Assembly (NCBI RefSeq): GCF_029892565.1
Contig: NZ_JARXVH010000014.1
Coordinates: 124,001 to 188,000 of the forward strand
DNA: 64,000 nt
Reading direction: 5' to 3'
Source of the DNA: Streptomyces pseudovenezuelae
GTDB taxonomy: Bacteria > Actinomycetota > Actinomycetes > Streptomycetales > Streptomycetaceae
Numbering within the stretch: position 1 is the first letter of the stretch; each line of letters begins with the position of its first letter. Below are positions 53,107 through 61,286 of the stretch, piece after piece. The notes under the pieces are model-generated. The model was not told where the DNA came from. It ran no database searches and saw nothing but the letters and a program-made list of their open reading frames with translations. The translations under genes and the position numbers were made by a program.

Positions 53107-53136
53107 GACGTCGGAGCCGGATCCGGGTTCTCGACA
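53107..53136 (-). promoter_or_regulatory. ECF42-type promoter of the DGPF-sigma operon
   Basis: TGTCGA at 53136-53131 (minus strand) and CGAC at 53113-53110, 17 bp apart, match the reported ECF42 -35 TGTCGA and -10 CGA/TC (S. venezuelae). The site is about 55-80 bp upstream of the DGPF ATG. Confidence 0.75.
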
Positions 53137-53198
53137 GGGGCGGGGGATTTTTTTCGCGGAGTTTTTTCCGCGGGGTTCAGGAACGTCCCGCGCGCGGG

Positions 53199-53393
53199 TC
53201 AGGGACTGCCCGCGGGGGACTTCCCGGGCTCCCCGCCCGGTGCGGCATCCCCTCCGACGTACGTCTCGCACTTCGGGTTCTTGCACGGTCCCGCCACCCA
53301 TCGCGGGACCCATGCGCCCAGCGTCTTGTGGCGCCGGACGACCGTCTCCACAGGCTGTCCGCAAGCCGGACAGACGTGCTCTGAGCTGTCCAT
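53199..53393 (-). CDS. Small zinc-ribbon-like protein
   Basis: A 64-residue protein with CPACGQPVETVV and CKNPKCETYVG, two CxxC-type pairs that can hold one zinc. The Gly/Pro/Ser tail is disordered. I recall similar small zinc proteins in Streptomyces, but no function. Confidence 0.75.
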   Translation of the reverse strand: MDSSEHVCPACGQPVETVVRRHKTLGAWVPRWVAGPCKNPKCETYVGGDAAPGGEPGKSPAGSP

Positions 53394-53411
53394 GCCCTCA
53401 GCGTAGGACGG

Positions 53412-53996
53412 TCAGCGCTTGCGTGCGTACGTGCGGACGAGGACGCCGTTGGTGAAGACGCGTACGGACTCCAGGGCGAAGTCGGTCACGGAGAAGCCGG
53501 CGCCGAACATCGGCATGCCGGAGCCGTACACCTGCGGGTAGGTCTTGATGACCAACTCGTCGATCTCGCCGAGCAGTTCGCCGGCCAGCCGGGAGCCGCC
53601 GCACAGGTAGACGCCGAGCTCGCCGTCCTCCGCCTTGAGCGCGCGGACCCGGTCGACCAGGTCCTCCGCGATGATCTCGACGTCCGGGTCGGGCGACTCC
53701 GTCAGAGTGCGCGAGGCCACGTACTGGCGCAGGTGGGCGTACGGGCTGGTGACGCCCTCCTTCAGCGCGATGTCGTAGCTGGCCCGGCCCTGGACGATCG
53801 TGTCGAACCGCTTGTTCGGCAGGTCGTCGAGGCCGAGCGGCCGGCGGCCGTGGGTGGGGAGGGTCTCGGGGTACTCCGCCTTGAGGAAGCCGAAGAACTC
53901 CTCGTCGACGAAGGCGAGCATGGACGAGGCGTCGCCCTCCGGGTCGCCGATGAAGCCGTCGATGGAGCAGGCGATGAAGTAGGTGAGCTTTCGCAA
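53412..53996 (-). CDS. Dihydrofolate reductase-like (RibD C-terminal) protein
   Basis: A 194-residue protein: LTYFIACSIDGFIGDPEGDASSMLAFVDEEFFGFL to GVYLCGGSRLAGELLGEIDELVIKTYPQVYGSGMPMF, the RibD-C/DfrA-like fold with the NADPH-binding GG. The TTG at 53996 has GGAAAG about 8 bases upstream and fits RibD-C start position; other starts in the frame to 54071 lack support. It is divergent from a TetR gene and shares a dyad operator with it, so an inducible reductase unit is likely. Confidence 0.85.
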   Translation of the reverse strand: MRKLTYFIACSIDGFIGDPEGDASSMLAFVDEEFFGFLKAEYPETLPTHGRRPLGLDDLPNKRFDTIVQGRASYDIALKEGVTSPYAHLRQYVASRTLTESPDPDVEIIAEDLVDRVRALKAEDGELGVYLCGGSRLAGELLGEIDELVIKTYPQVYGSGMPMFGAGFSVTDFALESVRVFTNGVLVRTYARKR

Positions 53997-54032
53997 GCTG
54001 TGCTCTTTCCGTAGGCTGCGGGGGCCGTGTGA

Positions 54033-54066
54033 ACCACTCCAGTTGTAGTACTTCACCTGTAGTGGT
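54033..54066. promoter_or_regulatory. Dyad operator in the divergent reductase-TetR intergenic region
   Basis: ACCACTCCAG (54033-54042) and CTGTAGTGGT (54057-54066) pair at 9 of 10 positions around a 14-bp spacer. On the reductase strand it includes TACAAC, spaced 18 bp from TTGCGA (a -10/-35 pair). The TetR-family product is the likely binder. Confidence 0.65.
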
Positions 54067-54124
54067 CGCAAGGGCGTTTCCGGGTGAACCCCGGAACCGG
54101 GTCAAGCAGGAGAGGGGATTCCGC

Positions 54125-54712
54125 ATGGCGGGCAACCCACAGCGCAGGGCGGCTCTCGTCGACGCCGGGGTCGAGGTGCTGGCGCGCGAGGGGGCGCGGG
54201 GGCTGACGTTCCGCGCGGTGGACGCCGAGGCGGGGGTGCCGGCGGGCACGGCCTCCAACTACTTCACCGGCCGCGACGAACTGCTCCGCCAGATCGACGC
54301 CCGGCTGCACCTGCGGCTGGCCCCCGACCCCGAGGTGCTCGGCGAGCTGATGAAGGCGCCGAAGGACCGCGCCCTGGTCGCCGCCCTCATGCGGGACATC
54401 ATGGCGCGGGCGACCGGCGACCGCACGGGCTACCTCGCCCTCCTGGAGATGCGCCTCGAAGCCACCCGGCGCCCCGAACTGCGCGCCTCCTACACCGAGT
54501 CGGTCCGCGCCGACCTGGAGGAGGGCATGACCTTCCACCGCGAGGCGGGCCTGCCGGGCGGCGACGAGACGGTCGCCGTGCTCTATCTCGCCATGCTCGG
54601 CCTGATCGTGGAGCACCTGACCCTGCCGGGCGTCCTGGACGGCGTACTGCCCGGGGTGGGTGTGCCGGAGGGGCTGGTGGAGCGGATCGTGGCGACGGTG
54701 GTGCCGGAGTAG
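54125..54712 (+). CDS. TetR-family regulator of the reductase
   Basis: A 195-residue TetR-type protein. The HTH reads QRRAALVDAGVEVLAREGARGLTFRAVDAEAGVPAGTASNYFTGRDELLRQIDARL; the rest is helical. The ATG at 54125 has GAGAGGGG 5-12 bases upstream; an upstream start within the frame is not supported. It faces the RibD-C reductase gene across the dyad at 54033-54066. Confidence 0.88.
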   Translation: MAGNPQRRAALVDAGVEVLAREGARGLTFRAVDAEAGVPAGTASNYFTGRDELLRQIDARLHLRLAPDPEVLGELMKAPKDRALVAALMRDIMARATGDRTGYLALLEMRLEATRRPELRASYTESVRADLEEGMTFHREAGLPGGDETVAVLYLAMLGLIVEHLTLPGVLDGVLPGVGVPEGLVERIVATVVPE

Positions 54713-54737
54713 AGCCCGAGCCCAGCCGGAGTGGCGG

Positions 54738-55343
54738 CTACTCGGCCGCGGGTTCGCGCCACATCGGCCACATCTGCGGGCCGTCGGGCAGGTCGAGGGG
54801 GCGGTCGACGAGCGCGAAGCCGAGTCGCTCGTACAGGGCGCGGCTGCGGGCGCTGCTCGCCTCCAGATACGCGTGCAGGCCCTCGCGGTCGCAGCGGTCG
54901 AGTACGTGACCGATGAGCGCGGCGCCGAGGCCCTCGCCCTGGCGCCCCGGCGCGACGCCGATCATCCAGAGGTACTCGTGGGCGCGGTCGGCGGGGTGGA
55001 TGTCCTGCGTGAGCCGGCCGATCAGCTCGACGCGCTCGTTCTCCGGGTCGACGGCGGCACGGAGTTGGACGGGACCGTCGTCGTCGCCTTCGGCGTCGGT
55101 GTGCTCCCCCGCGGGCACCGACAGCCACAGCGCGCACGCGGCGCCGTCCTCGGCGATGTCGATCCGGCCCTCGGCGAACACGATGTCGGTGAAGGCCGCC
55201 ATCAACCGGTGATGGGTCGTACGGCGGTACTCCTCGCCGGGGAAGACCCAGTTGCTGACCGGATCCTCCTGGAAGGCCTCGTCCAGCAGCCGCACCACCA
55301 GCTCCCGGTCGCCCTCGCCCGCCGTCCGGATCGCCACGCCCAT
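54738..55343 (-). CDS. GNAT-family acetyltransferase
   Basis: A 201-residue GNAT protein: AIRTAGEGDRELVVRLLDEAFQEDP at the start, AHEYLWMIGVAPGRQGEGLGAALIGHVLDRCDREGLHAYLEASSARSRALYERLGFALVD in the core, with the acetyl-CoA loop GRQGEGLG. Substrate not predictable. A hairpin terminator lies further upstream of its promoter region (55464-55504), separating it from the polyprenyl synthase gene. Confidence 0.9.
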   Translation of the reverse strand: MGVAIRTAGEGDRELVVRLLDEAFQEDPVSNWVFPGEEYRRTTHHRLMAAFTDIVFAEGRIDIAEDGAACALWLSVPAGEHTDAEGDDDGPVQLRAAVDPENERVELIGRLTQDIHPADRAHEYLWMIGVAPGRQGEGLGAALIGHVLDRCDREGLHAYLEASSARSRALYERLGFALVDRPLDLPDGPQMWPMWREPAAE

Positions 55344-55463
55344 GGATCGCCCACCCCTCGTCTCAGCGGACCCGGCCGGTCCAACCGGCCTTGGTCATAC
55401 GGGGGTTGACCCTATCGAGTGCGTGTGCGAGAGCGGGAGGGTGTGGGCGGGGTGTGCGTACAA

Positions 55464-55504
55464 GGGCGGGCCCCGCACACCGTGGGGATGTGCGGGACCC
55501 GCCC
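55464..55504 (-). terminator. Hairpin terminator downstream of the polyprenyl synthase gene
   Basis: GGGCGGG then CCCCGCACA pairs with TGTGCGGG and CCCGCCC around a CCGTGGGGA loop, with one bulge. It is the only strong structure in the 294-bp gap and would end transcription of the encapsulin/polyprenyl operon. Confidence 0.7.
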
Positions 55505-55637
55505 GAACCGGAGCCGACGCCGACCGGGCGGGGTCAGGAGCCGCACGGTCGGTCGGTCTGGCTCCGGGGTCCTGATACCTGCCCAATACCTGGCCCTGTT
55601 ACGTGCCTCGCGGCTGCTCCTGCTCGCGCCTTTCGGC

Positions 55638-56726
55638 TCAGGTGCTGCGCCGCGTCACGAACTCCGCCAGGGCCAGCAGGCCGCCCGCCGCCTCCGGGTC
55701 GGCGACCGCGCGGGTCAGTTCGTCCATCGCGCGGGCCATCCGGTCGGCCGCCTGGACCTGCGCCCAGTCACGTCCGCCGGCCCGCTCCACGGCCAGCACC
55801 GTCCGCTCCAGATCCTCCTTGGCGTAAGGGAGTTCGTACAGTTCGGCCAACTCGGTCGCCGCCGGGGTGCCCGAGGTGAGCGCCGCGACGACGGGCAGGG
55901 ACTTCTTGCGGACGGCCAGATCCGCCCCGGCCGGCTTGCCGGTGCGCTTCGGGTCGCCCCATATGCCGATGACGTCGTCGATCAGCTGGAAGGCGAGCCC
56001 GGCCTGCCGGCCGAACGCGTCCAGCGCCTCGACGTCCTCGTCCGACGCCCCCGCGTACAGCGCGCCCAAGGCGCACGCGCACCCCAGCAGGGCGCCCGTC
56101 TTGGCCTCGGCCATGGTCAGCACCTCGTCGAGGGTGACCTCGCCGGGGTGCCGCCGCTCCAACGCCGTGTCCGCGTGCTGTCCCGCGCACAACTCGACGA
56201 CACAGGACGCGAGTCGGGCGGCGGCCGCCGAGGACGCCGGGTGCGGGTCCTCGGCGAGCAGCCCCAGGGCCAGCGCCTGCAGAGCGTCCCCGGCGAGGAT
56301 CGCGTCGGCGTCGCCGAACACCGTCCACGCGGTGGGCCGGTGCCGGCGCGTGGTGTCGCGGTCCATCACGTCGTCGTGCAGCAGCGTGAAGTTGTGCACC
56401 AACTCCACTGCCGCGGCTGCCCGTAGAGCCGTTGCCCGCGCCCTCGGTCCGCCGAGTGCGGCGGCCGCGGTGAGGACGAGCGCGGGGCGTATCGCCTTGC
56501 CCGCGCTGCCCGCCGCCGGTGTGCCGTCCGCGTGTTCCCAGCCGAAGTGGTAGAGCGCGATCCGACGCATGGAGCCGGGCAACGAGTCGATGGCGGCGCG
56601 CAGTTCGGGGTCGACGGACGCCCGGGTGCGCTCCAGGATCACCGCCGCCTCGTGCCCGTCGAGCGGCGGCGCCCCGGCGGACGGCTGCTCCGCCGCCGCC
56701 TGGTCCGCCGTCGTGAACTCGGCCAT
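55638..56726 (-). CDS. Polyprenyl diphosphate synthase, candidate encapsulin cargo
   Basis: A 362-residue trans-isoprenyl diphosphate synthase. First Asp-rich motif HDDVMDRDTTRRHRP (about 123-127), second LIDDVIGIW (about 252-256), with KAIRPALVLTAAAAL and GDALQALALGLLAEDP between. It condenses isopentenyl units onto allylic diphosphates. The ATG at 56726 has GAGGGAGA. The N-terminal 25 residues (MAEFTTADQAAAEQPSAGAP) are disordered and Ala/Pro-rich, as expected for a cargo-loading tail, but no loading peptide is proven. It is 113 bp downstream of the encapsulin shell gene on the same strand. Known family 2B encapsulin loci carry polyprenyl synthases or terpene cyclases. Confidence 0.92.
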   Translation of the reverse strand: MAEFTTADQAAAEQPSAGAPPLDGHEAAVILERTRASVDPELRAAIDSLPGSMRRIALYHFGWEHADGTPAAGSAGKAIRPALVLTAAAALGGPRARATALRAAAAVELVHNFTLLHDDVMDRDTTRRHRPTAWTVFGDADAILAGDALQALALGLLAEDPHPASSAAAARLASCVVELCAGQHADTALERRHPGEVTLDEVLTMAEAKTGALLGCACALGALYAGASDEDVEALDAFGRQAGLAFQLIDDVIGIWGDPKRTGKPAGADLAVRKKSLPVVAALTSGTPAATELAELYELPYAKEDLERTVLAVERAGGRDWAQVQAADRMARAMDELTRAVADPEAAGGLLALAEFVTRRST

Positions 56727-56839
56727 GGGATCTCCCTCGGTCAGTCCGCGGACGGTGGCGCTTCCGCTGCCGCTGGGCGCGTACGACCGAGATCTACCCT
56801 CTCCGACCGGCGGAGACACGGCTCGGAGGTGCAGAAACG

Positions 56840-58246
56840 TCACCTCCACCGGCCGATCTCGACGTTCTCCAGAACGCCGAGCGCGTCCGGCACCAGGACC
56901 GCGGCCGAGTAGTACGCCGTCACCAGGTAGTTGATGATCGCCTGCTCGTTGATGCCCATGAAGCGCACGGACAGGCTCGGCTCGATCTCGTCCGGGATGC
57001 CCGCCTGCTGCAGACCGATCACGCCCTGTTCGGCCTCGCCGGTGCGCATCGCGATGATCGAGGTCGTACGGGCCTCGCTGACCGGGATCTTGTTGCACGG
57101 GTAGATCGGCACACCGCGCCAGGTCGGGATGCGGTTTCCGGCCACCTCGATGGTCTCCGGGACCAGTCCGCGCTTGTTCAGCTCGCGGCCGAACGCGGAG
57201 ATCGCGCGCGGGTGGGCGAGCAGCAGCTTGGTGCCGCGGCGCCGGGTGAGCAGCTCGTCCAGGTCGTCGGGGCCGGGCACGCCGTCGTGCGGCTGGAGCC
57301 GCTGGTCGTACTCGCAGTTGTTGAGCAGCCCGAACTCGCGGTTGTTGACCAGCTCGTGCTCCTGGCGCTCCTTCAGGGCCTCGACCGTCAGCCGCAACTG
57401 CTGCTCGGTCTGGTTCATCGGCTGGTTGTAGAGGTCGGCCACGCGCGAGTGGATGCGCAGGACGGTCTGCGCGATGCTCAGTTCGTACTCGCGCGGCCGG
57501 GCGTCGTAGTCGACGAAGGTGTGCGGGATGTCCGGCTCGCCGGAGTGGCCGGCCGCGAGGTCGACCTCCTTCTCGCCGAACTTGTTGGTGCGCTGCTCCG
57601 GGATCGCGCGCGCGTGCTGGAGGTGCTCACGCAGGGAGTCCGAGCGCTCGGCGACCATCTCGACGTCCGAGCGGGTCAGGGTCAGCACCGTGCAGGCGGT
57701 GACCGCGCGGGCCGTGCACTCCCAGATGGCGTCCGGACCCAGCAGCGCCGCCTCACCGAAGTAGGCGCCGTCGGCGAGCACACCGAGGACCGCGTCGTCG
57801 CCGTAAGGGCCCTGGCCGATCTTCTCGACCCTGCCGTGTGCCAACAGGTAGACCTCGTCGGTCGGGCTGCCGAACTCGGCGATCACCTCGCCCGCCGCGA
57901 CCTCCCGCTGCCGGCAGCGCTGGGCGAGTTCGGCGAGCACCTCCTCGTCCTCGTAGGAGCGCAGTACCGGCAGTTCGCCCAACTCCGCGGGAATGACCTC
58001 GACCCGGTCACCGGTCTTCACGAATGTGACACGCCCGTCCCCCACGGCGTAACTCAGTCGCCGGTTCACCCGGTACGTACCGCCTTGGACGTTCACCCAC
58101 GGCAGCGTGCGCAGCAGCCAGCGCGAGCTGATCTCCTGCATCTGCGGCGCGGACTTGGTCGTGGTGGCCAGGTTCCGCGCGGCAGCCGTGCCGAGACTCT
58201 GCTGCGGCTTGCCCTGCTCCGTACGGACCTCTTCGCCTACCGACAT
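56840..58246 (-). CDS. eshB: Family 2B-type encapsulin shell protein (EshA/EshB-like) with a cyclic-nucleotide-binding-domain insertion
   Basis: A 468-residue protein (about 52 kDa) like EshA. N-terminal GTAAARNLATTTKSAPQMQEISSRWLLRTLPWVNVQGGTYRVNRRL begins the HK97-type shell; a cNMP-binding-like domain follows (about 85-210: EEEVLAELAQRCRQREVAAGEVIAEFG to GVLADGAYFGEAALLGPDAIWECTARA), and the shell resumes (HTFVDYDARPREYELSIAQTVLRIHSRVADLYN to LVTAYYSAAVLVPDALGVLENVEIGRW). In the phosphate-binding cassette FGEAALL, the PRxA arginine is replaced (IWEC), so nucleotide binding may be lost or altered. The ATG at 58246 has GGGAGGG. It is upstream of a polyprenyl synthase gene. Confidence 0.92.
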   Translation of the reverse strand: MSVGEEVRTEQGKPQQSLGTAAARNLATTTKSAPQMQEISSRWLLRTLPWVNVQGGTYRVNRRLSYAVGDGRVTFVKTGDRVEVIPAELGELPVLRSYEDEEVLAELAQRCRQREVAAGEVIAEFGSPTDEVYLLAHGRVEKIGQGPYGDDAVLGVLADGAYFGEAALLGPDAIWECTARAVTACTVLTLTRSDVEMVAERSDSLREHLQHARAIPEQRTNKFGEKEVDLAAGHSGEPDIPHTFVDYDARPREYELSIAQTVLRIHSRVADLYNQPMNQTEQQLRLTVEALKERQEHELVNNREFGLLNNCEYDQRLQPHDGVPGPDDLDELLTRRRGTKLLLAHPRAISAFGRELNKRGLVPETIEVAGNRIPTWRGVPIYPCNKIPVSEARTTSIIAMRTGEAEQGVIGLQQAGIPDEIEPSLSVRFMGINEQAIINYLVTAYYSAAVLVPDALGVLENVEIGRWR

Positions 58247-58455
58247 ATGAGAATTGCCCTCCCGGTCTGCACCGGCGCCGATCAGCACCGGAGCATCGAT
58301 GTGCACGGGCAACCCTTCCATCACAGAGCGTGCCGGTGCTATTACACGAAAGAGCGGGAATGGATCACCAGGGGCTGGGCAGAGGCGGACGCTTTGTCGA
58401 GCCGCCTCGAACACCGGACGAGCGGAGATCGCGTCGTGCCCCGGACAATGGTCCG

Positions 58456-59370
58456 GTGACCGGCCCCGACCTCACCGCTCTGCACCCCCGGCTGCCCTCC
58501 CCCTTGCAGGAGCCGGCCGACGAGCGGTTCGCGCGTCACGGTGTCCGTCTCCTCCTCAAACGGGACGACCTGATCCACCCGGAGCTGATCGGCAACAAGT
58601 GGCGCAAACTCGCCCCGAATCTCACCGCCGCGGCCGGCCGCACCGTCGTCACCTTCGGCGGCGCGTACTCCAACCACCTCCGAGCGACGGCCGCCGCGGG
58701 CCGCCTGCTGGGCCTGCGGACGATCGGCGTGGTCCGCGGCCAGGAACTGTCCGACCGCCCCCTCAACCCCTCGCTCGCCCGCTGCACGGCCGACGGCATG
58801 CGACTGCACTTCGTCGACAGATCGACGTACCGCCACAAGACCGAACCCGACACCCTCGCGCGCGTGCTGCACGAGGCCGGCGCGTCGAACGCCTACGTCA
58901 TCCCGGAGGGCGGCAGCAACGCCGAGGCAGTACGCGGCTGCCGGGCCCTGGGCGAGGAGCTACGGGGCCACGCGGACGTCATCGCCCTCCCCTGCGGCAC
59001 CGGCGGCACCCTGGCGGGCCTGGCGGCCGGCCTCGCCCCCGGCCAACGCGCCCTGGGCATCCCGGTCCTCAAAGGCGGCTTCCTGGGCGCCGACATACGG
59101 TCCCTGCAACACGCGGCCTTCGGCGGCCCCCGCGGCGACTGGACCCTCGACGACCGCTTCCACTTCGGCGGCTACGCCCGCACTTCCCCCGAACTCGATG
59201 CCTTCGCGCGGGACTTCGAGGAGCGGCACGGGGTGGCTGTCGAGCGGGTGTATGTCGCCAAGTTGCTGTACGGACTTGTCACCCTCGCCGGGGAAGGCGC
59301 GTTCCCGCGCGGGGCGACGGTGGCGGCGGTCGTCACCGGGCGGCCCTTTCCCTCGGCCGTGCCCGCCTAG
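58456..59370 (+). CDS. PLP-dependent ACC deaminase/D-cysteine desulfhydrase-like enzyme
   Basis: A 304-residue fold-type II PLP enzyme. The Lys is in LIGNKWRKLAPNL (about residue 49), and substrate loops are GGAYSNHLRATAAAG, IPEGGSNAEAVRGC and LPCGTGGTLAGLA. Length and motifs match D-cysteine desulfhydrase/ACC deaminase-type proteins. The GTG at 58456 follows the dyad CGGAC-N4-GTCCG, whose GACAAT could act as the -10 of a leaderless message. It is divergent from the encapsulin gene. Whether it is linked to the compartment is unknown. Its stop codon TAG shares CTAG with the antiporter stop. Confidence 0.88.
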   Translation: MTGPDLTALHPRLPSPLQEPADERFARHGVRLLLKRDDLIHPELIGNKWRKLAPNLTAAAGRTVVTFGGAYSNHLRATAAAGRLLGLRTIGVVRGQELSDRPLNPSLARCTADGMRLHFVDRSTYRHKTEPDTLARVLHEAGASNAYVIPEGGSNAEAVRGCRALGEELRGHADVIALPCGTGGTLAGLAAGLAPGQRALGIPVLKGGFLGADIRSLQHAAFGGPRGDWTLDDRFHFGGYARTSPELDAFARDFEERHGVAVERVYVAKLLYGLVTLAGEGAFPRGATVAAVVTGRPFPSAVPA

Positions 59371-60962
59371 GCCGCCTCCCGATAAGCCGCCGCCTCCTCA
59401 AGGTCCAGCCGCCGCAGCAACGTCCGCAGCATCTCGTCGTCGATGTAGCGGCCGTCGCGCAGTCTCACGAACATCGCGCGTTCGGCGCTGATCATCTCGC
59501 GGGACAGGCGGCGGTAGGTGTCGTCGACGGATTCGCCGGTGGTGGGGTTGACCTGGCCGAGGCGTTCCCAGACCGCGTTGCGGCGGCGCTCCAGGACGTC
59601 GCGGAGGCGGTCCGCGAGGGGCGGCGGGAGGGCGTTGCTCCCGTCGGCGAGGAGTTCGTTCAGGCGCTGTTCGGCGACGCGCGAGGCCTGCGCCTGGGCG
59701 TTGGCCTCGGCGAGGGTCTGGGCCTGGACGTCGCGGCCGGGGAGCTTCAGGAGGCGGATCAGCGGAGGCAGGGTGACGCCCTGGAAGACGAGGGTGCCGA
59801 TGACCGTCGTGAAGGTCAGGAAGAGGATCAGGTTGCGGCCGGGGAAGGGCTCGCCGTTGTGCATGTGCTCCGGGATCGAGAAGGCGATCGCGAGTGAGAC
59901 CACGCCCCGCATGCCGGCCCAGCCGATGACGAACGGCGCCTTCCAGGTGGGGTTCTCCTCGCGTCCGCGGATTCTGGCCGAGAAGATCCGGGGCAGGAAG
60001 GTCGCCGGGTAGACCCAGATGAAGCGGGAGGCGACGACCACGAGGAAGACGGCGATCGCGTACCAGGCGGCCCGGCCACCCTCGTAGGCGCCAAGGCCCT
60101 TGAGGACGACGGGCAGTTGCAGTCCGATCAGGGCGAACACCGCTGATTCCAGGACGAATGCCACCATCTTCCAGACGGCCTCCTCCTGGAGGCGGGTCGC
60201 GAAGTCGACCTCCCAGGAGCGGTGTCCGAGATAGAGGGCCACGACGACGACCGCCAGGACACCGGAGGCGTGCACCTGCTCGGCGGCGGCGTAGGCGACG
60301 AACGGGATCAGCAGGGAGAGCGTGTTCTGGAGCAGCGCCTCCTTGAGGTGGGTGCGCAGCCAGTGGATCGGCACCATGAGGATCAGGCCGATTCCGACAC
60401 CGCCGACCGCGGCCAGCAGGAACTCGCCGATCCCGCCGGCCCAGGTCGCGCCCTCGCCGACCGCGGCGGCGACCGCGACCCGGTAGGCGGTGATCGCGGT
60501 GGCGTCGTTCACCAGGGACTCGCCCTGCAGGATCGTGGTGACCCGGGAGGGCAGTCCGACCCGGCGCGCGACCGCCGTGGCCGCGACCGCGTCCGGCGGG
60601 GCCACCACCGCGCCCAGCACCAGCGCCGCGGTCAGCGGCAGCCCCGGCACGATCTGGTAGGCGGCCCAGCCGACCACCACGGTCGCGAAGAGCACGTACC
60701 CGACCGACAGCAGCGCGACCGGCCGCAGTTGGGCGCGCAGGTCGAGGTAGGAGCTGTCGGTGGCCGAGGTGTAGAGCAGCGGCGGGAGTACGAGCGGCAG
60801 TACTACGTCAGGATCGAGGGTGTACCCCGGCACTCCCGGGACGTAGGAGACCACCAGCCCGGCCGCGACCAGCAGCAGCGGCGCCGGCACCGGTGTGCGC
60901 CGCGCCGCAGCGGCCACCGCGGCGCTGCCCGCCACCAGCAACAGCAGTGGCATCACGTCCAT
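59367..60962 (-). CDS. Na+/H+ antiporter of the NhaP/CPA1 type
   Basis: A 531-residue cation/proton antiporter with about 12 spans and a 120-residue cytoplasmic C-terminal helical tail (AEANAQAQASRVAEQRLNELLADGSN). CPA1 motif GAVVAPPDAVAATAVARRVGLPSRVTTILQGESLVNDATAITAYR is intact, with the ND pair; RLGxxRE-like IGWAGMRGVVSLAIAFSIPE is also seen. The ATG at 60962 has a GAGGA site. Divergent from a UBP zinc-finger gene 63 bp away. The overlap with the PLP gene is CTAG. Confidence 0.93.
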   Translation of the reverse strand: MDVMPLLLLVAGSAAVAAAARRTPVPAPLLLVAAGLVVSYVPGVPGYTLDPDVVLPLVLPPLLYTSATDSSYLDLRAQLRPVALLSVGYVLFATVVVGWAAYQIVPGLPLTAALVLGAVVAPPDAVAATAVARRVGLPSRVTTILQGESLVNDATAITAYRVAVAAAVGEGATWAGGIGEFLLAAVGGVGIGLILMVPIHWLRTHLKEALLQNTLSLLIPFVAYAAAEQVHASGVLAVVVVALYLGHRSWEVDFATRLQEEAVWKMVAFVLESAVFALIGLQLPVVLKGLGAYEGGRAAWYAIAVFLVVVASRFIWVYPATFLPRIFSARIRGREENPTWKAPFVIGWAGMRGVVSLAIAFSIPEHMHNGEPFPGRNLILFLTFTTVIGTLVFQGVTLPPLIRLLKLPGRDVQAQTLAEANAQAQASRVAEQRLNELLADGSNALPPPLADRLRDVLERRRNAVWERLGQVNPTTGESVDDTYRRLSREMISAERAMFVRLRDGRYIDDEMLRTLLRRLDLEEAAAYREAA

Positions 60963-61025
60963 CGTCCTCGCCCGCCCTCTGGTTTTCCGCGCGGTCATCC
61001 GCACAGCCGTCGTAATCTGGCAATC

Positions 61026-61286
61026 ATGAAACAGTGCACGCATGCCGACGCGCTGCCGCACCCGCAACCCGGACCGCTCAATGAGACCTGCCCCGAGTGC
61101 CTACGGGACGGTACGCACCCGGTCCAGCTTCGGCTGTGCCTCACCTGCGGCCATGTCGGCTGCTGCGACTCGTCTCCGGGACGGCACGCGACAGAGCACC
61201 ACAAGGATTCCGGTCATCCGATCATGCGGACCTTCGAACCCGGTGAGAACTGGCGTTGGTGCTTCGTGGACCATGTCCTCGTGTGA
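61026..61286 (+). CDS. UBP-type zinc-finger protein
   Basis: An 86-residue zinc protein: CTHADALPHPQPGPLNETCPECLRDGTHPVQLRLCLTCGHVGCCDSSPGRHATEHHKDSGHPIMRTFEPGENWRWCFVDHVLV, the ZnF-UBP fold with CxxC, CxxC and HxxxH sets. Eukaryotic members bind ubiquitin C-termini; bacterial ones are often found beside CPA1 antiporters, as here. Function unknown. The ATG at 61026 lies in the narrow divergent promoter region. Confidence 0.9.
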   Translation: MKQCTHADALPHPQPGPLNETCPECLRDGTHPVQLRLCLTCGHVGCCDSSPGRHATEHHKDSGHPIMRTFEPGENWRWCFVDHVLV

